Assembly: GCA_947254025.1 (NCBI GenBank)
Contig: CAMYBS010000015.1
Span: forward strand, 1-27,675
Source of the DNA: an uncultured Clostridia bacterium
GTDB lineage: Bacteria > Bacillota > Clostridia > Tissierellales > Peptoniphilaceae
Direction of reading: 5' to 3'
Length of the DNA stretch: 27,675 nt
Within the stretch, counting starts at the first letter, position 1; each line of letters starts with the position of its first letter. The position numbers and the translations under genes are program-made. Under the pieces are notes generated by a model that worked only from the letters and a program-made list of their open reading frames with translations, was not told the DNA's origin and ran no database searches. Shown in pieces: positions 1 through 8,179 of this stretch.

Positions 1-3000
1 ACTCGCCTTGCATCACTTCATAGTCAGTGATTTTGCCATGTGCATAGTTTTCATCTAAAGTAAGAATAAGAGTACTAGGTGCAGACGCCTTCTCCCACTG
101 AGCAGTGAATATAAAGTTTGACTTTAATGTAACTTTTTCGCCAGGATTGTATATCCTTTCAAATGAATGTATTTCTGCTTTTGCTTTTTCAATCGCTAGC
201 TTAAGTCTTTCTTCCGTATTAGCTCCAGGTACATATCTTGTACCTTTCCATCCTAAGAACTTATAGCCATCTCTCTTTGGTGCTTGCAATATAATAAATT
301 CTGCGCCTTTATCTTCATCACTAATTTTAACTTTATCTTCTTTAACTACTCTTATTGCCTTTGGATTAGCTTCATTTGCAAATTCTCCGCCATTAGGATC
401 AAAATAAGCACTTATCTTTTCATTCTTATAGTTTACATCATAGTTATTTAGTAGTGATTTTGCAGTTATTTGATCATTTATTCTCTCACTAAAAGTATTT
501 TTACTAAAGTCTAAAAAAACATAATTTTGATAATTATCTGGTGGGTCAGCAAAACCACTAAACGCTAAATTATCCTTAAATAAAGTATCATGACTTATTT
601 TTAAGTTTTTATACCCTTCTTGCTTAAGAGTGTTTTCATTAACGCTAGTGCCATAACCTTCTAAATCATATAAGAATGGTATAGTATATATAGCTCCACC
701 TTGTCCGACACCACAAGTATTTCCTATAAATTTTGTGCCTTCAGAAATCTCTACTTTTATATTATTTTTAATAGATGATATATCTTTATTTTCATTATCA
801 TGTCTTTCAACACCGTTAATGCCTAGAGCTCCCCCTGAGCCATAAGCATAATTCCCCTCAAAAGTAGTGTTTTTGATAATAGTTGTGTTATTAATAACTT
901 CAACAGCTCCACCCACACCAGAAACATGTGGATTCTTTTCATCATCTCCTGTTTTAAGTGCTGCTTTATTTTTTGTAAATGTGCAGCTATTAATTTCTGT
1001 TGGGAAAGCTGTGAAGATACCAGCACCCATATATGAAGTGTTATCATCAAATATAGAGTTTGTAACTTTTATATTATTTAAATTATTATCTACATTTCCG
1101 TTAGCTGAACTAGAAATCCCCGCTCCGTAAGATGCATCATTATCGATAAACTTTGACTCATTGATTTCTAATTTACCATTAGCACTTAGTAAAACTCCTC
1201 CACCTAATTCGTTTGAAAAATTATGAATAAAAGAAGTTTTTTGAATACTTGTAATGCCATTACTATCTTTAGCAATTAACACTGCTCCACCGCCAAGATT
1301 TGAGCCGTTGTTATAAAAAATTGAATCTTTAATTTCAGATCCACCTTTTAACAAATATATGGCTCCTCCCTGCTGCGCTGCTGTATTTTCTTTAAAGTTT
1401 GAACCAATAATTTTTACGGTGTCTTTTGCATATATGGCTCCACCCATCTTATAAGCCTTATTGTTATTAAATTCAGTTTTATTTATAGTAAGATTGTTAG
1501 CATATATTGCTCCACCATGGTAAGCTTCATTATTCTCAAAAGTACACTTGTCATGAATTATTAGATTTTTAAATGAATATATAGATCCTCCGCTAGAAGA
1601 TTGATTACCTTTAAAAATAGAGTCAGAAATTTCTGCTTTTTCATTATTAATAAGTGCTCCACCATAATCAGCTATATTGCCTTCAAAGTTACAGTTATCT
1701 GATATATTCACTTCATTAGCATAAATTGCTCCACCTTTATTAGTAAAGTATGTGCCTTGTGGAATCCTTAATATACCATTGTTTTTAAAAGTAGATCCTT
1801 TTATATCAAACTTAGGTGCGCTTATATGATAAATAGCTCCTCCAGATTTTTGAGCATAATTGTTTACAAAGGTAGAATTTTCTATGCTTGTATTAGATTG
1901 AGTGTAAATTGCTCCACCATTTGCATAACCATCAAACGACAATAAAATTGCTTGATTGTTAACAAAAGTCGCATCCTTAATGTTAATTGTGCTCTTTTTA
2001 TTCAAAGAGCATATAGCTCCACCTAGGTCTGCAAGGTTATTTATAAATTTAGAGCCATTTATATTTAAAATTGTATTGTCATCTGCGTTGATAGCTGCGC
2101 CTCGGATGGCCAAGCAATCTTTAATTGAGGATTTTGCGTCCATGTTAAGCTTTCCTTCAGATCCTAGAGTTATACCAGCGCCATCATTTACTTGATCAGT
2201 ATTGCCGTTTATAATTTGAACATTTTCTAAGTTTAATACTCCCTTATCATAAACTTTTATACACCTATTTAGTACATTTTCATCGAATCCATTTCCATCT
2301 ATAGTAAGGTTTTTAAGCGTAGCTGTTCTGACTATTGCACTGGCTCCACTATGTCCTGATCCAAGCTGAAGAATTATTTCACTTTTATTATCTGTATTAT
2401 GAATTTTATGATTCTTGCCGTCTAGTTCCACATCGTAATTCATATAAATTGACCTAGTATTAGATCTATCTGTAAAGCCTGGTGTTGCTTTAATATCCCA
2501 GTCTTTATTTAATTCAATAATCCAAGTGAGATTACCTTGTTCTGGAATTCTATCGACAGGAGAATAATTTCCAGAAACCACTACATCATAAGCAGATTGA
2601 TGTTTAAATTGTAGTTCCGTAAACACTGCATTAATATCGCTATAACTTGGTGTTGCCTCACTTATATCTCCGTTGCTTATCTTAGAGTCGTAAACTTTGA
2701 AAGGCTGTCCATCTTTTCTTTTAAAAGTCATTAAAAAGTCTTGAGATAAAGTATTATAATCTGCTTCGTCTATTTTGTAAAAATATTTTGTTAAAACATT
2801 ATCCCTGTCACCGCCATAAGTTTTAACTCCATAGCAATTACCATCTTGGTCTTTAGCTATGGTGTTTATTGAATCTAGACTAAAGCCTGCTGGTGTAGCT
2901 ACTGCCTCAGGTAATCTTTCTTCGCCGAGTTCAAGTGCATCGCCTGCATTGTCAAGATTGTTTTCTTCTTCAAGCACTTTTGCTTCTGGCTCTACTACCT

Positions 3001-3193
3001 TCTCTGGCTCTACATCCTCATCTAGTTTCAGATTTGGATCTAGCTCGTCAGGATTTAATTTTGCGTCTTCAAAGTAAATTCCCTTTGCATCTGGCAATTT
3101 TACCTCTGAGAAGCTTAGTGCATATGCTGCATCTGCACCCATTGTTATAAGCATCATAAGTGCTAACAAGAGTCCTAGTACTTTCTTTTTCAT
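1..3193 (-). CDS. Secreted right-handed beta-helix (Pmp-like repeat) adhesin, 3' end outside window
   Basis: The start ATG at 3193 follows AAAGGAGAAGAGAA, a good ribosome site, and the frame stays open to the window edge (1064 codons visible). I checked it at about 3190, 2400, 1800, 600 and 1. Residues 1-25 (MKKKVLGLLLALMMLITMG, ending near ADAAYA) form a Sec signal peptide. An acidic, proline-containing linker follows at about 30-90. Roughly residues 340-840 hold many 20-25-residue rungs of the type GGAIY...I..S.F..N.A, the pattern of chlamydial Pmp and other parallel beta-helix surface proteins. Residues ~925-1020 look like a Listeria-Bacteroides/InlB B-type repeat (YFDPNGG, GYKFLGW, FTAQWEK). 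The wall anchor would lie past position 1 and is not seen. The likely role is a surface adhesin or colonisation factor. The domain style is clear, but the ligand cannot be told. Confidence 0.85.
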   Translation of the reverse strand, partial: MKKKVLGLLLALMMLITMGADAAYALSFSEVKLPDAKGIYFEDAKLNPDELDPNLKLDEDVEPEKVVEPEAKVLEEENNLDNAGDALELGEERLPEAVATPAGFSLDSINTIAKDQDGNCYGVKTYGGDRDNVLTKYFYKIDEADYNTLSQDFLMTFKRKDGQPFKVYDSKISNGDISEATPSYSDINAVFTELQFKHQSAYDVVVSGNYSPVDRIPEQGNLTWIIELNKDWDIKATPGFTDRSNTRSIYMNYDVELDGKNHKIHNTDNKSEIILQLGSGHSGASAIVRTATLKNLTIDGNGFDENVLNRCIKVYDKGVLNLENVQIINGNTDQVNDGAGITLGSEGKLNMDAKSSIKDCLAIRGAAINADDNTILNINGSKFINNLADLGGAICSLNKKSTINIKDATFVNNQAILLSFDGYANGGAIYTQSNTSIENSTFVNNYAQKSGGAIYHISAPKFDIKGSTFKNNGILRIPQGTYFTNKGGAIYANEVNISDNCNFEGNIADYGGALINNEKAEISDSIFKGNQSSSGGSIYSFKNLIIHDKCTFENNEAYHGGAIYANNLTINKTEFNNNKAYKMGGAIYAKDTVKIIGSNFKENTAAQQGGAIYLLKGGSEIKDSIFYNNGSNLGGGAVLIAKDSNGITSIQKTSFIHNFSNELGGGVLLSANGKLEINESKFIDNDASYGAGISSSANGNVDNNLNNIKVTNSIFDDNTSYMGAGIFTAFPTEINSCTFTKNKAALKTGDDEKNPHVSGVGGAVEVINNTTIIKNTTFEGNYAYGSGGALGINGVERHDNENKDISSIKNNIKVEISEGTKFIGNTCGVGQGGAIYTIPFLYDLEGYGTSVNENTLKQEGYKNLKISHDTLFKDNLAFSGFADPPDNYQNYVFLDFSKNTFSERINDQITAKSLLNNYDVNYKNEKISAYFDPNGGEFANEANPKAIRVVKEDKVKISDEDKGAEFIILQAPKRDGYKFLGWKGTRYVPGANTEERLKLAIEKAKAEIHSFERIYNPGEKVTLKSNFIFTAQWEKASAPSTLILTLDENYAHGKITDYEVMQGE

Positions 3194-3333
3194 TTCTCTT
3201 CTCCTTTTTTATTTTTTACTTAATGCTAATAAATAAGCACACCCCTTTATATTAAGAGTAACACTCAAGCCCATAATAAAGCAAGCTTTTATCGAATATT
3301 TAACACAATTGTAACAAACGGACGCTGTATTAC

Positions 3334-3594
3334 AAAAAAAGAGAGTAAAGATTAACTTTGATCTCTTGAAATAGTTTCATAAATTTTTATCGTGTCAATG
3401 AACCGTCACCAAACAGAGTTTGCAGAGCAAAGAAGAACCTCGTCCAATATGGATGTGAACCTTTACGCTAGGATGGATGGAGCGAAGTGAGACATCACTC
3501 AACAGAGTTTATACAAAAAGAGAGCAAAACTCAATTTGCTCTCTTAGAATATTTTAATCGATTTTTGTATCGTGTCAATGAGCCATCGCAAACT
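3334..3594. repeat. Tandem ~80-bp repeat unit, two copies 180 bp apart, each beginning with a hairpin
   Basis: Unit 1 (3334-3414) and unit 2 (3514-3594) share the same order: an A-run, a hairpin (AGAGAG...CTCTCT type), an AT-rich spacer, then TATCGTGTCAATGA followed by ACC/GCC, GTC/ATC and CAAAC. In unit 2 the hairpin is perfect: 11-bp arms at 3518-3528 and 3535-3545. It carries a T-run when read on the minus strand, so it can act as a terminator for readthrough from pepC. No protein is supported here. Confidence 0.7.
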
Positions 3595-3816
3595 GATTGA
3601 AGAACTTAGGACTATACGTCCTAAAACCTTTGCGCTATGCGAAGAGAAGAAGAACCCTGTCCATAAATGGACATGAACCTTTACGCTATGCTGGATAAGG
3701 CGCAGCATAACGAGCGACCGACTGAGGTGTACGAATGAGTACTCCGCAGGGAGGAAGCGAAGCGCGCGAGCCTTAGGCGCAATTCGAAGAACCTCGTCCT
3801 TATGGACGAGAACCTT
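3431..3816 (+). repeat. Four small hairpins with conserved flanks and changing stems
   Basis: Four elements share the left flank GAAGAAC and the right flank RAACCTT but have different stems. Element 1 is near 3440-3458 (TCCA/TGGA core plus wobble pairs). Element 2 is 3607-3623 (TAGGAC/GTCCTA). Element 3 is 3658-3673 (TGTCCAT/ATGGACA). Element 4 is 3793-3810 (CTCGTCC/GGACGAG). The stem sequences differ while pairing is kept, so structure rather than sequence appears to be what is conserved. No gene lies here. Confidence 0.7.
3690..3788 (+). repeat. GC-rich dispersed repeat, copy 1
   Basis: This ~99-bp block is about 90% identical by eye to the reverse complement of 21594-21691. Shared landmarks are GGATAAGGCG, CATAACGAGCGACCGACTGA, GTACTCCGCA and GCGCGCGAGCCTTAGGC. 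Inside it GGTGTAC and GTACTCC form a hairpin with one T.T mismatch. It lies beyond the 3' end of the pepC operon. It encodes no recognisable protein. Confidence 0.8.
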
Positions 3817-3852
3817 GGTGCTTCGCACGAACGCAAAATCCTATCTTAGCAT

Positions 3853-3876
3853 AAAAAAAGAAGGCTCCCGCCTTCT
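3853..3876 (-). terminator. Rho-independent terminator of the pepC operon
   Basis: Read on the minus strand, AGAAGG-cgggag-CCTTCT is followed by a run of seven T, directly after the stop codon of the downstream peptidase gene. An outer CTTAGCAT/ATGCTAAG pair (3846-3889) lengthens the stem and overlaps the stop codon. Confidence 0.85.
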
Positions 3877-3880
3877 CTTT

Positions 3881-5224
3881 TTATGCTAAGGAACCCATTG
3901 GATCCCAAGGTTTCAACACTACCGCTTTCTTATTATAATCTTCTTGTTCTTTCTTGCTTAGGTACTTCTTATTAACTACGGCTTGGTAGACGAAGCTGTC
4001 GAACCACTCATCACTCATAACGAAGTGGCCTTTGTAGCCGAATTCGTCGCCCCATGAGTTTTCGACTTTGAATCTGACTGGCTTATTGCCTTCCATTTCT
4101 ACGCCTGTGAATGTCATGGCATGTGTCATTAGTGAGTAGCCGTAGTCAAGGCCATCTTCCTTAGATAGTGTAAGGTCTAGGTCAAATAGTGTTTCATAAT
4201 CTATGACTCCTTTAGCAAGGGTTGCTCTCTTGTCGTCTTTATCGCCTGTGAACATATCTTTACCTACGTCGCAGCCAAACCATACTGGCATACCGTCTTG
4301 CAATTGCTTAACGATGGCTTTCTTTAGGTCTTCAACTTTTAGGTTAAGGTGCTTAACTTCTTTGCCTTCTACGATATTGCCAAGGTATTTGATTGTGAAT
4401 GTCTTGTTGTATGGTTTATCTTTTGTTGGCGCGTTTGTGATTGAAACAAAGTCGTCAAGCTTAAGTCCAACATACTTCTTGAAGAAGGATTGTGGAGTTA
4501 AGTTCTTTTCTTCGATAAGTTTATGGTCTTTGTCGTGTGCTATAAAGTCGAATGTTTCTGGAAGCTTACCTAGTGTTGCTGTTAGTACGTTAAAGACGTC
4601 TTGTAGAGCGGCTTCTTTAAGTGCGTTTACTTCAGCTTTGCTCTTGCCTTCTTTAACTGCTTCTCTAAGTGTAACTGTATTCTTTCTAAGTATCTTGGAT
4701 AGGTACTTATTAAGCTCTCTTGTGTTTGATGAACTGGCTGTTTCTGGATAAACATACTTTGGTACTAGACCGTATTTATTAACGATGTTTACGAACATGT
4801 CCCATTGGCCGCCGTCACATAGTGGGTCGCCCATAAGGTATTGCATAACTCTGTCTTCTATAGGCTCGTCTGCCTTTTCGATAACTGTTTCGAAGTAGTA
4901 GTTACTTCTTTCTAGTTTATCAAAGAAGAATGGATAGCTTTGTGAAAGTTCGAAATTTTCTAATTTATACTTTTTGATGATTACGTTTCTCATAAAGTTT
5001 AGTGAAGCAAACATCCAGCATCTGCCTGATGCCTTTTGGTTGCATACTTCGCCATTTTCAATGTCTAGGTTGAACTTATATGGGTTTTCTTTAATTTTGT
5101 TGATGTCTGTTGCAACTTTTCTTATGCCGCTTTGTACTGCTGCGTTCATTGCAACGATGTTTTTCTTATCTGACAAGAATTCTTGTTCTAATAAATTTAA
5201 TTTATCTGTGCTTAATTGTCTCAT
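3881..5224 (-). CDS. pepC: Aminopeptidase C (bleomycin-hydrolase family cysteine peptidase), complete C-terminal arm
   Basis: This is a 447-residue papain-fold peptidase of family C1B, the usual PepC length. The catalytic Cys69 lies in QKASGRCWMFASLN, His368 in LMTHAMTFTG and Asn389 in KVENSWGDEFG. The protein ends in KPWDPMGSLA, the conserved arm that in Gal6/PepC reaches into the active site and restricts the enzyme to removing N-terminal residues. It is a cytosolic, probably hexameric enzyme that finishes peptide breakdown. The ATG at 5224 follows GAGGTAGAAG, which overlaps the stop codon of the upstream paralogue (10-nt gap), so the two genes are co-transcribed. Identity is near certain; substrate range is not visible. 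Confidence 0.95.
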   Translation of the reverse strand: MRQLSTDKLNLLEQEFLSDKKNIVAMNAAVQSGIRKVATDINKIKENPYKFNLDIENGEVCNQKASGRCWMFASLNFMRNVIIKKYKLENFELSQSYPFFFDKLERSNYYFETVIEKADEPIEDRVMQYLMGDPLCDGGQWDMFVNIVNKYGLVPKYVYPETASSSNTRELNKYLSKILRKNTVTLREAVKEGKSKAEVNALKEAALQDVFNVLTATLGKLPETFDFIAHDKDHKLIEEKNLTPQSFFKKYVGLKLDDFVSITNAPTKDKPYNKTFTIKYLGNIVEGKEVKHLNLKVEDLKKAIVKQLQDGMPVWFGCDVGKDMFTGDKDDKRATLAKGVIDYETLFDLDLTLSKEDGLDYGYSLMTHAMTFTGVEMEGNKPVRFKVENSWGDEFGYKGHFVMSDEWFDSFVYQAVVNKKYLSKKEQEDYNKKAVVLKPWDPMGSLA

Positions 5225-5234
5225 CTTCTACCTC

Positions 5235-6545
5235 CTATAGCTCCCATGGCATTAGCTTTATTGGCTCTTCGTCAAATGCTTTTAGCTCTTCTTGATTTAG
5301 GTATTTCTTCTTAGGAATGATCTCGAAGCCGTAGTTATCGAACCACTCTTCGTCCATAACTAAGTAGCCTCTAATGCCTGCCTTTTCGCCCCAAGAGTTT
5401 TCAACTTTGAACTTAAGTCCATCGTCAGTTCTATCATAGCCAACTATGACCATGGCGTGAGTTGCATTAGACTCGCAAGTTTCCATGCGTTCTACCTTTG
5501 TTTGCTTTGTATCTATGTTAAATAAGCTGTCTCTATCAAGTAGATTGTATACTAGGTGGCCTGTTCCTGCTCCATCACGTGATACTGAAGAGTCCTTACC
5601 TACGTCGCATGCAAACCATACAACCTCGTCATCGTCAAGCATGGAGATGACTATGTCCTTCATTCTTTGCATAGAAACGTTTAGATACCTAAGTGAGCCG
5701 CCAAGTCTTTGTTGTATGAAGTCTCTTTCATAAACCTTGTTTTCTTCCTTGCCCTTGCCTGGGTAGTTGCCTAGCTCAACGTATTCACTTAAATCGTCAG
5801 CGATGAATTCTCTGTAGAAGTCGATGGCTGTGATGTTTCTTCTCTCGATAAGTTCGTCGTCTTTGTCTCTTAAGATAAGGTCAAATCTCTTTGGAGGCAC
5901 ACCTAGTGAGATGGCTGTGATCTTGTAAACATCTTTAAGTGCCTTTTCTTTAATCTCGTCTATGGCCTCATCAGTTTTTGCCTTTCTAATGTCTTTTGCA
6001 GCGATCTTAAGTCTCTTGTCAAGTACATAGATTAGGCTGTCAGTTCTCATAACATCGGCTGTGTCTGGATAAGCATACTCAGGTACTATACCATATTTAG
6101 TGATTAGTCTAGAGAATGTTGTCCACCAAGCTCCGTCGTCTGCTGCATAGAAGACAACGTCTCTTGTTAGTCTGTCGTCAAGGTCCTTATCCTTAAGCGC
6201 TATAACATCTTCAAGGTATTGATTAGCTCTTTCAAGCTTGTCGTAGAAGTATAGATACTTGTGTGAAAACTCGATGTCGCCAAGCTTAAACTTCTTCATC
6301 AGATTAACTCTAACAGTGTTAAGTCCTGCAAACATCCAGCATCTACCGGATTGTCTTTGATTAGTCATCTTGCCTATCTTGACAGTTTTCTTGAAGACAT
6401 CTGGGTTCTTGTTAAGCTTCGTAAAGTTTATGGAAGCGTCTAAGATACCAGCAGATGCTATCATATTTTGTGCTGCCTTGCTGAAGCCTTCGTCGTAAGA
6501 CTTTTTAAACTTCGCAAGCACATCTTTAGTAATTGATTTTTGCAT
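5235..6545 (-). CDS. PepC-like cysteine peptidase lacking the C-terminal DPMGxLA arm
   Basis: This second C1B peptidase has 436 residues when started at the ATG at 6545, which has AAAGGAGGACAAT before it. A longer open frame to 6590 has no ribosome site and overlaps the promoter. Cys69 (NQRQSGRCWMFAG), His363 (ESNATHAMVIVGY) and Asn383 (KVENSWGEKAG) form the catalytic set. Unlike its neighbour it stops at LMPWEL, before the DPMGxLA arm that makes PepC an aminopeptidase. In lactic acid bacteria, PepC-related enzymes without that arm (PepE/PepG) are endopeptidases, so this one may cut inside peptides or tolerate blocked N-termini; that is inference. It is the first gene of the two-gene peptidase operon. 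Confidence 0.92.
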   Translation of the reverse strand: MQKSITKDVLAKFKKSYDEGFSKAAQNMIASAGILDASINFTKLNKNPDVFKKTVKIGKMTNQRQSGRCWMFAGLNTVRVNLMKKFKLGDIEFSHKYLYFYDKLERANQYLEDVIALKDKDLDDRLTRDVVFYAADDGAWWTTFSRLITKYGIVPEYAYPDTADVMRTDSLIYVLDKRLKIAAKDIRKAKTDEAIDEIKEKALKDVYKITAISLGVPPKRFDLILRDKDDELIERRNITAIDFYREFIADDLSEYVELGNYPGKGKEENKVYERDFIQQRLGGSLRYLNVSMQRMKDIVISMLDDDEVVWFACDVGKDSSVSRDGAGTGHLVYNLLDRDSLFNIDTKQTKVERMETCESNATHAMVIVGYDRTDDGLKFKVENSWGEKAGIRGYLVMDEEWFDNYGFEIIPKKKYLNQEELKAFDEEPIKLMPWEL

Positions 6546-6589
6546 ATTGTCCTCCTTTATATATAATAAATATTTCATCTCTCGTAACA

Positions 6590-6618
6590 ATTATACCGCT
6601 AAAACAATCATTTTGCAA
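6590..6618 (-). promoter_or_regulatory. Sigma-A promoter of the peptidase operon
   Basis: The -35 TTGCAA (6613-6618) and -10 TATAAT (6590-6595) are separated by exactly 17 bp. The promoter sits about 45 bp upstream of the ATG at 6545, and its position rules out the longer reading frame. Confidence 0.8.
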
Positions 6619-6647
6619 TAACTTTACAAGAAATTCTCATTTAAAAT

Positions 6648-6667
6648 GGAGGGACATTAAGTCCCCC
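6648..6667 (-). terminator. Terminator of the ferritin gene
   Basis: On the minus strand, a GGGGGGAC-ttaat-GTCCCTCC hairpin is followed by ATTTT. It lies 30 bp past the ferritin stop and just before the peptidase promoter. Confidence 0.65.
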
Positions 6668-6697
6668 CGATATATCCAAGCCGTATAAATAAAACTA

Positions 6698-7177
6698 TTA
6701 TGCGCCTAGTTCTCTATCTATAGTAATCTTTGCTGCGATGTTATCACCAGCAAGTGTGAAGTTATCTACGATATCTAGAGCAAGTTCTTCTTCCTCAATT
6801 TGTTCGCTTATAAATTGATGCATAAAGATTTCTGTTGCGTAGTCATCGTTCTTCTTAGCGATGTCATGAATCTTGTAAATCTTTTCAGTTACTTTCTTTT
6901 CATGATCTAAGATGATCTTTGCTACTTCAAGAGGTTCTTTAACCGTGAAATCTTTCATCTCGATAGGCATAAGTTCTGGCTTAGCATCACGTTTTTGAAT
7001 AAACTCGATGAATTGATCAGCATGAGCTAGTTCTTCTTTGTAGTGATTAGCAAGCCATTTTGCATAGCCTTTGTAGTTTTCTCTTTCCATAGCGATGGAA
7101 AGGTTTAGATAAATGTAACCTGAGTATAACTCAAAGTTAATTTGATCGTTTAATGCTTGTAATACTTCTTTCTTCAT
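6698..7177 (-). CDS. ftnA: Non-heme bacterial ferritin (iron storage)
   Basis: This 159-residue four-helix ferritin oxidises Fe(II) and stores it as a ferric core inside a 24-subunit cytosolic cage. The ferroxidase residues of E. coli FtnA have counterparts: Glu16, Glu49, His52 (EELAHA), Glu93, Gln126 and Glu129 (ISEQIEEE). The ATG at 7177 is preceded by GAGGGAAAGATA. A TTG six codons upstream is in frame but would place the ribosome site inside the coding region. The gene is monocistronic, with hairpins on both sides, and lies next to the broken ferrous-iron uptake locus. I saw no convincing promoter in the 60 bp upstream. Confidence 0.96.
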   Translation of the reverse strand: MKKEVLQALNDQINFELYSGYIYLNLSIAMERENYKGYAKWLANHYKEELAHADQFIEFIQKRDAKPELMPIEMKDFTVKEPLEVAKIILDHEKKVTEKIYKIHDIAKKNDDYATEIFMHQFISEQIEEEELALDIVDNFTLAGDNIAAKITIDRELGA

Positions 7178-7241
7178 TATCTTTCCCTCTTTCAATATAA
7201 ATTTTATATACGGCCGAATAACAAAATGATTATATGAAGAA

Positions 7242-7259
7242 AGCCGGCACGAACCGGCT
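7242..7259 (-). terminator. Terminator of the feo operon
   Basis: An AGCCGG-ttcgtg-CCGGCT hairpin on the minus strand is followed by TTTCTT. It begins about 15 bp after the last feo gene and isolates ferritin from feo transcription. Confidence 0.75.
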
Positions 7260-7274
7260 CTTCATCTATAGTAT

Positions 7275-7475
7275 TTAATTAGCTTCTTTTTTCTCGTTTT
7301 TCTTCTTAAGCCACTCTTCGTAGCCCTTTTGAAGCTCTGCGTTCTTCTTGTTGCACTCGCACTTTTCAAAGCAGCAAGCACACTTGCCATTCTTTATTGA
7401 GTATACTGTCTTCTTTATACCAAAAAATACAAATATTAAAACAAGAACAACTATAGCTATATCGATGGGACTCAT
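7275..7475 (-). CDS. FeoB-associated Cys-rich membrane protein
   Basis: This 66-residue protein has one N-terminal membrane helix (residues ~5-22, IDIAIVVLVLIFVFFG), then a cysteine cluster (CACCFEKCEC) and a lysine-rich tail. This matches the small Cys-rich protein family usually encoded right after feoB, thought to help the ferrous-iron permease in Firmicutes. Its ATG overlaps the feoB stop as TAATG, so its translation would be coupled to the frameshifted feoB frame. The protein itself looks intact although its partner is broken. Confidence 0.88.
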   Translation of the reverse strand: MSPIDIAIVVLVLIFVFFGIKKTVYSIKNGKCACCFEKCECNKKNAELQKGYEEWLKKKNEKKEAN

Positions 7476-8179
7476 TATATCACCTTCTTATATTTTTGTC
7501 TTTGCTGAATTCTTGCAATAAGTGCACCAACAACGGCAATTACTACTAGACCAATTAGAACATATATAATTAGGTTACCCTTAACGTCGATTGCTTCTGA
7601 GGCTTCTTCAGCGGCACCGTAGTCAAGCATTACTTTTTCAGTAAACTTAGTACCGCGGAAGATCAAGTTTCCAACTTGGTTAACAATTAGAGCTAAGACA
7701 TAAGCAAGACCTGTTTGGAAGCCTGCTGTAAATAATGTGTCTTTAGTGTTACCAAGCTCTCTCTTCATCGCGCCGATAGCTGCAAAACAAGGAGCTGCAA
7801 ACATAGTAAATATTATGAATGCAAAAGCGCTAACGTAGCTGAAGTAGATAGGTGCCTTAGAACCAACTGTTGCAAACGTAGCAACTACAACTTCCTTGGC
7901 AACAAGGCCTGTTATAGATGCAACAGCAGGTGCCCACGAATCGCCAAAGCCAAGTGGAACGAATACATATCTTAACACGCTACCAATCTTCGCAAGCATT
8001 AAGTCTTCGATAGAGTCACCTAAGAACTCAAGAGAGAAGTTGAAACTTTGTAAGAACCAAAGTGTTAAGCAAGCAAGTAAGATAACTGTTCCCGCTTTGA
8101 TGATAAAGCTTCTACCCTTTTCCCACATGTGTATAATAACATTCTTTAGTGTTGGAACTCTATATGGAGGAAGTTCCAT
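7475..8179 (-). pseudogene. feoB: FeoB, C-terminal half of the permease domain (frameshifted from the preceding fragment)
   Basis: This 234-codon frame carries the second half of the FeoB membrane domain: the hydrophobic GTVILLACLTLWFL segment, the conserved GLVAKEVVVATFATV and FAAPCFAAIGAMKREL motifs, and three or four membrane helices. The ATG at 8179 lies in the middle of the conserved PAPFVMELPPYR motif, and the homologous reading continues upstream of it in the same frame, so this is not a natural start. It is the continuation of the fragment at 8160-8870 in another frame. Without recoding, no whole permease is made. Confidence 0.88.

Noticed and set aside
2859..3077. Ser/Phe-rich frame on the plus strand opposite the adhesin N-terminus
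   Set aside because: It is the antisense reading of the acidic linker and signal region of the adhesin, whose own frame has a signal peptide, ribosome site and long domain order.
3544..3828. Open frame of 94 codons on the minus strand in the repeat region
   Set aside because: It crosses the hairpins and the dispersed repeat, has no ribosome site, and the matching repeat at 21594-21691 does not keep this frame.
3334..3830. CRISPR array
   Set aside because: The repeats are irregular in spacing, differ in sequence and have stems that vary, and no cas gene is present.
6546..6590. 15-codon N-terminal extension of the upstream PepC-like protein
   Set aside because: It overlaps the -10 box and lies before AAAGGAGG; the start at 6545 fits both the ribosome site and the family length.
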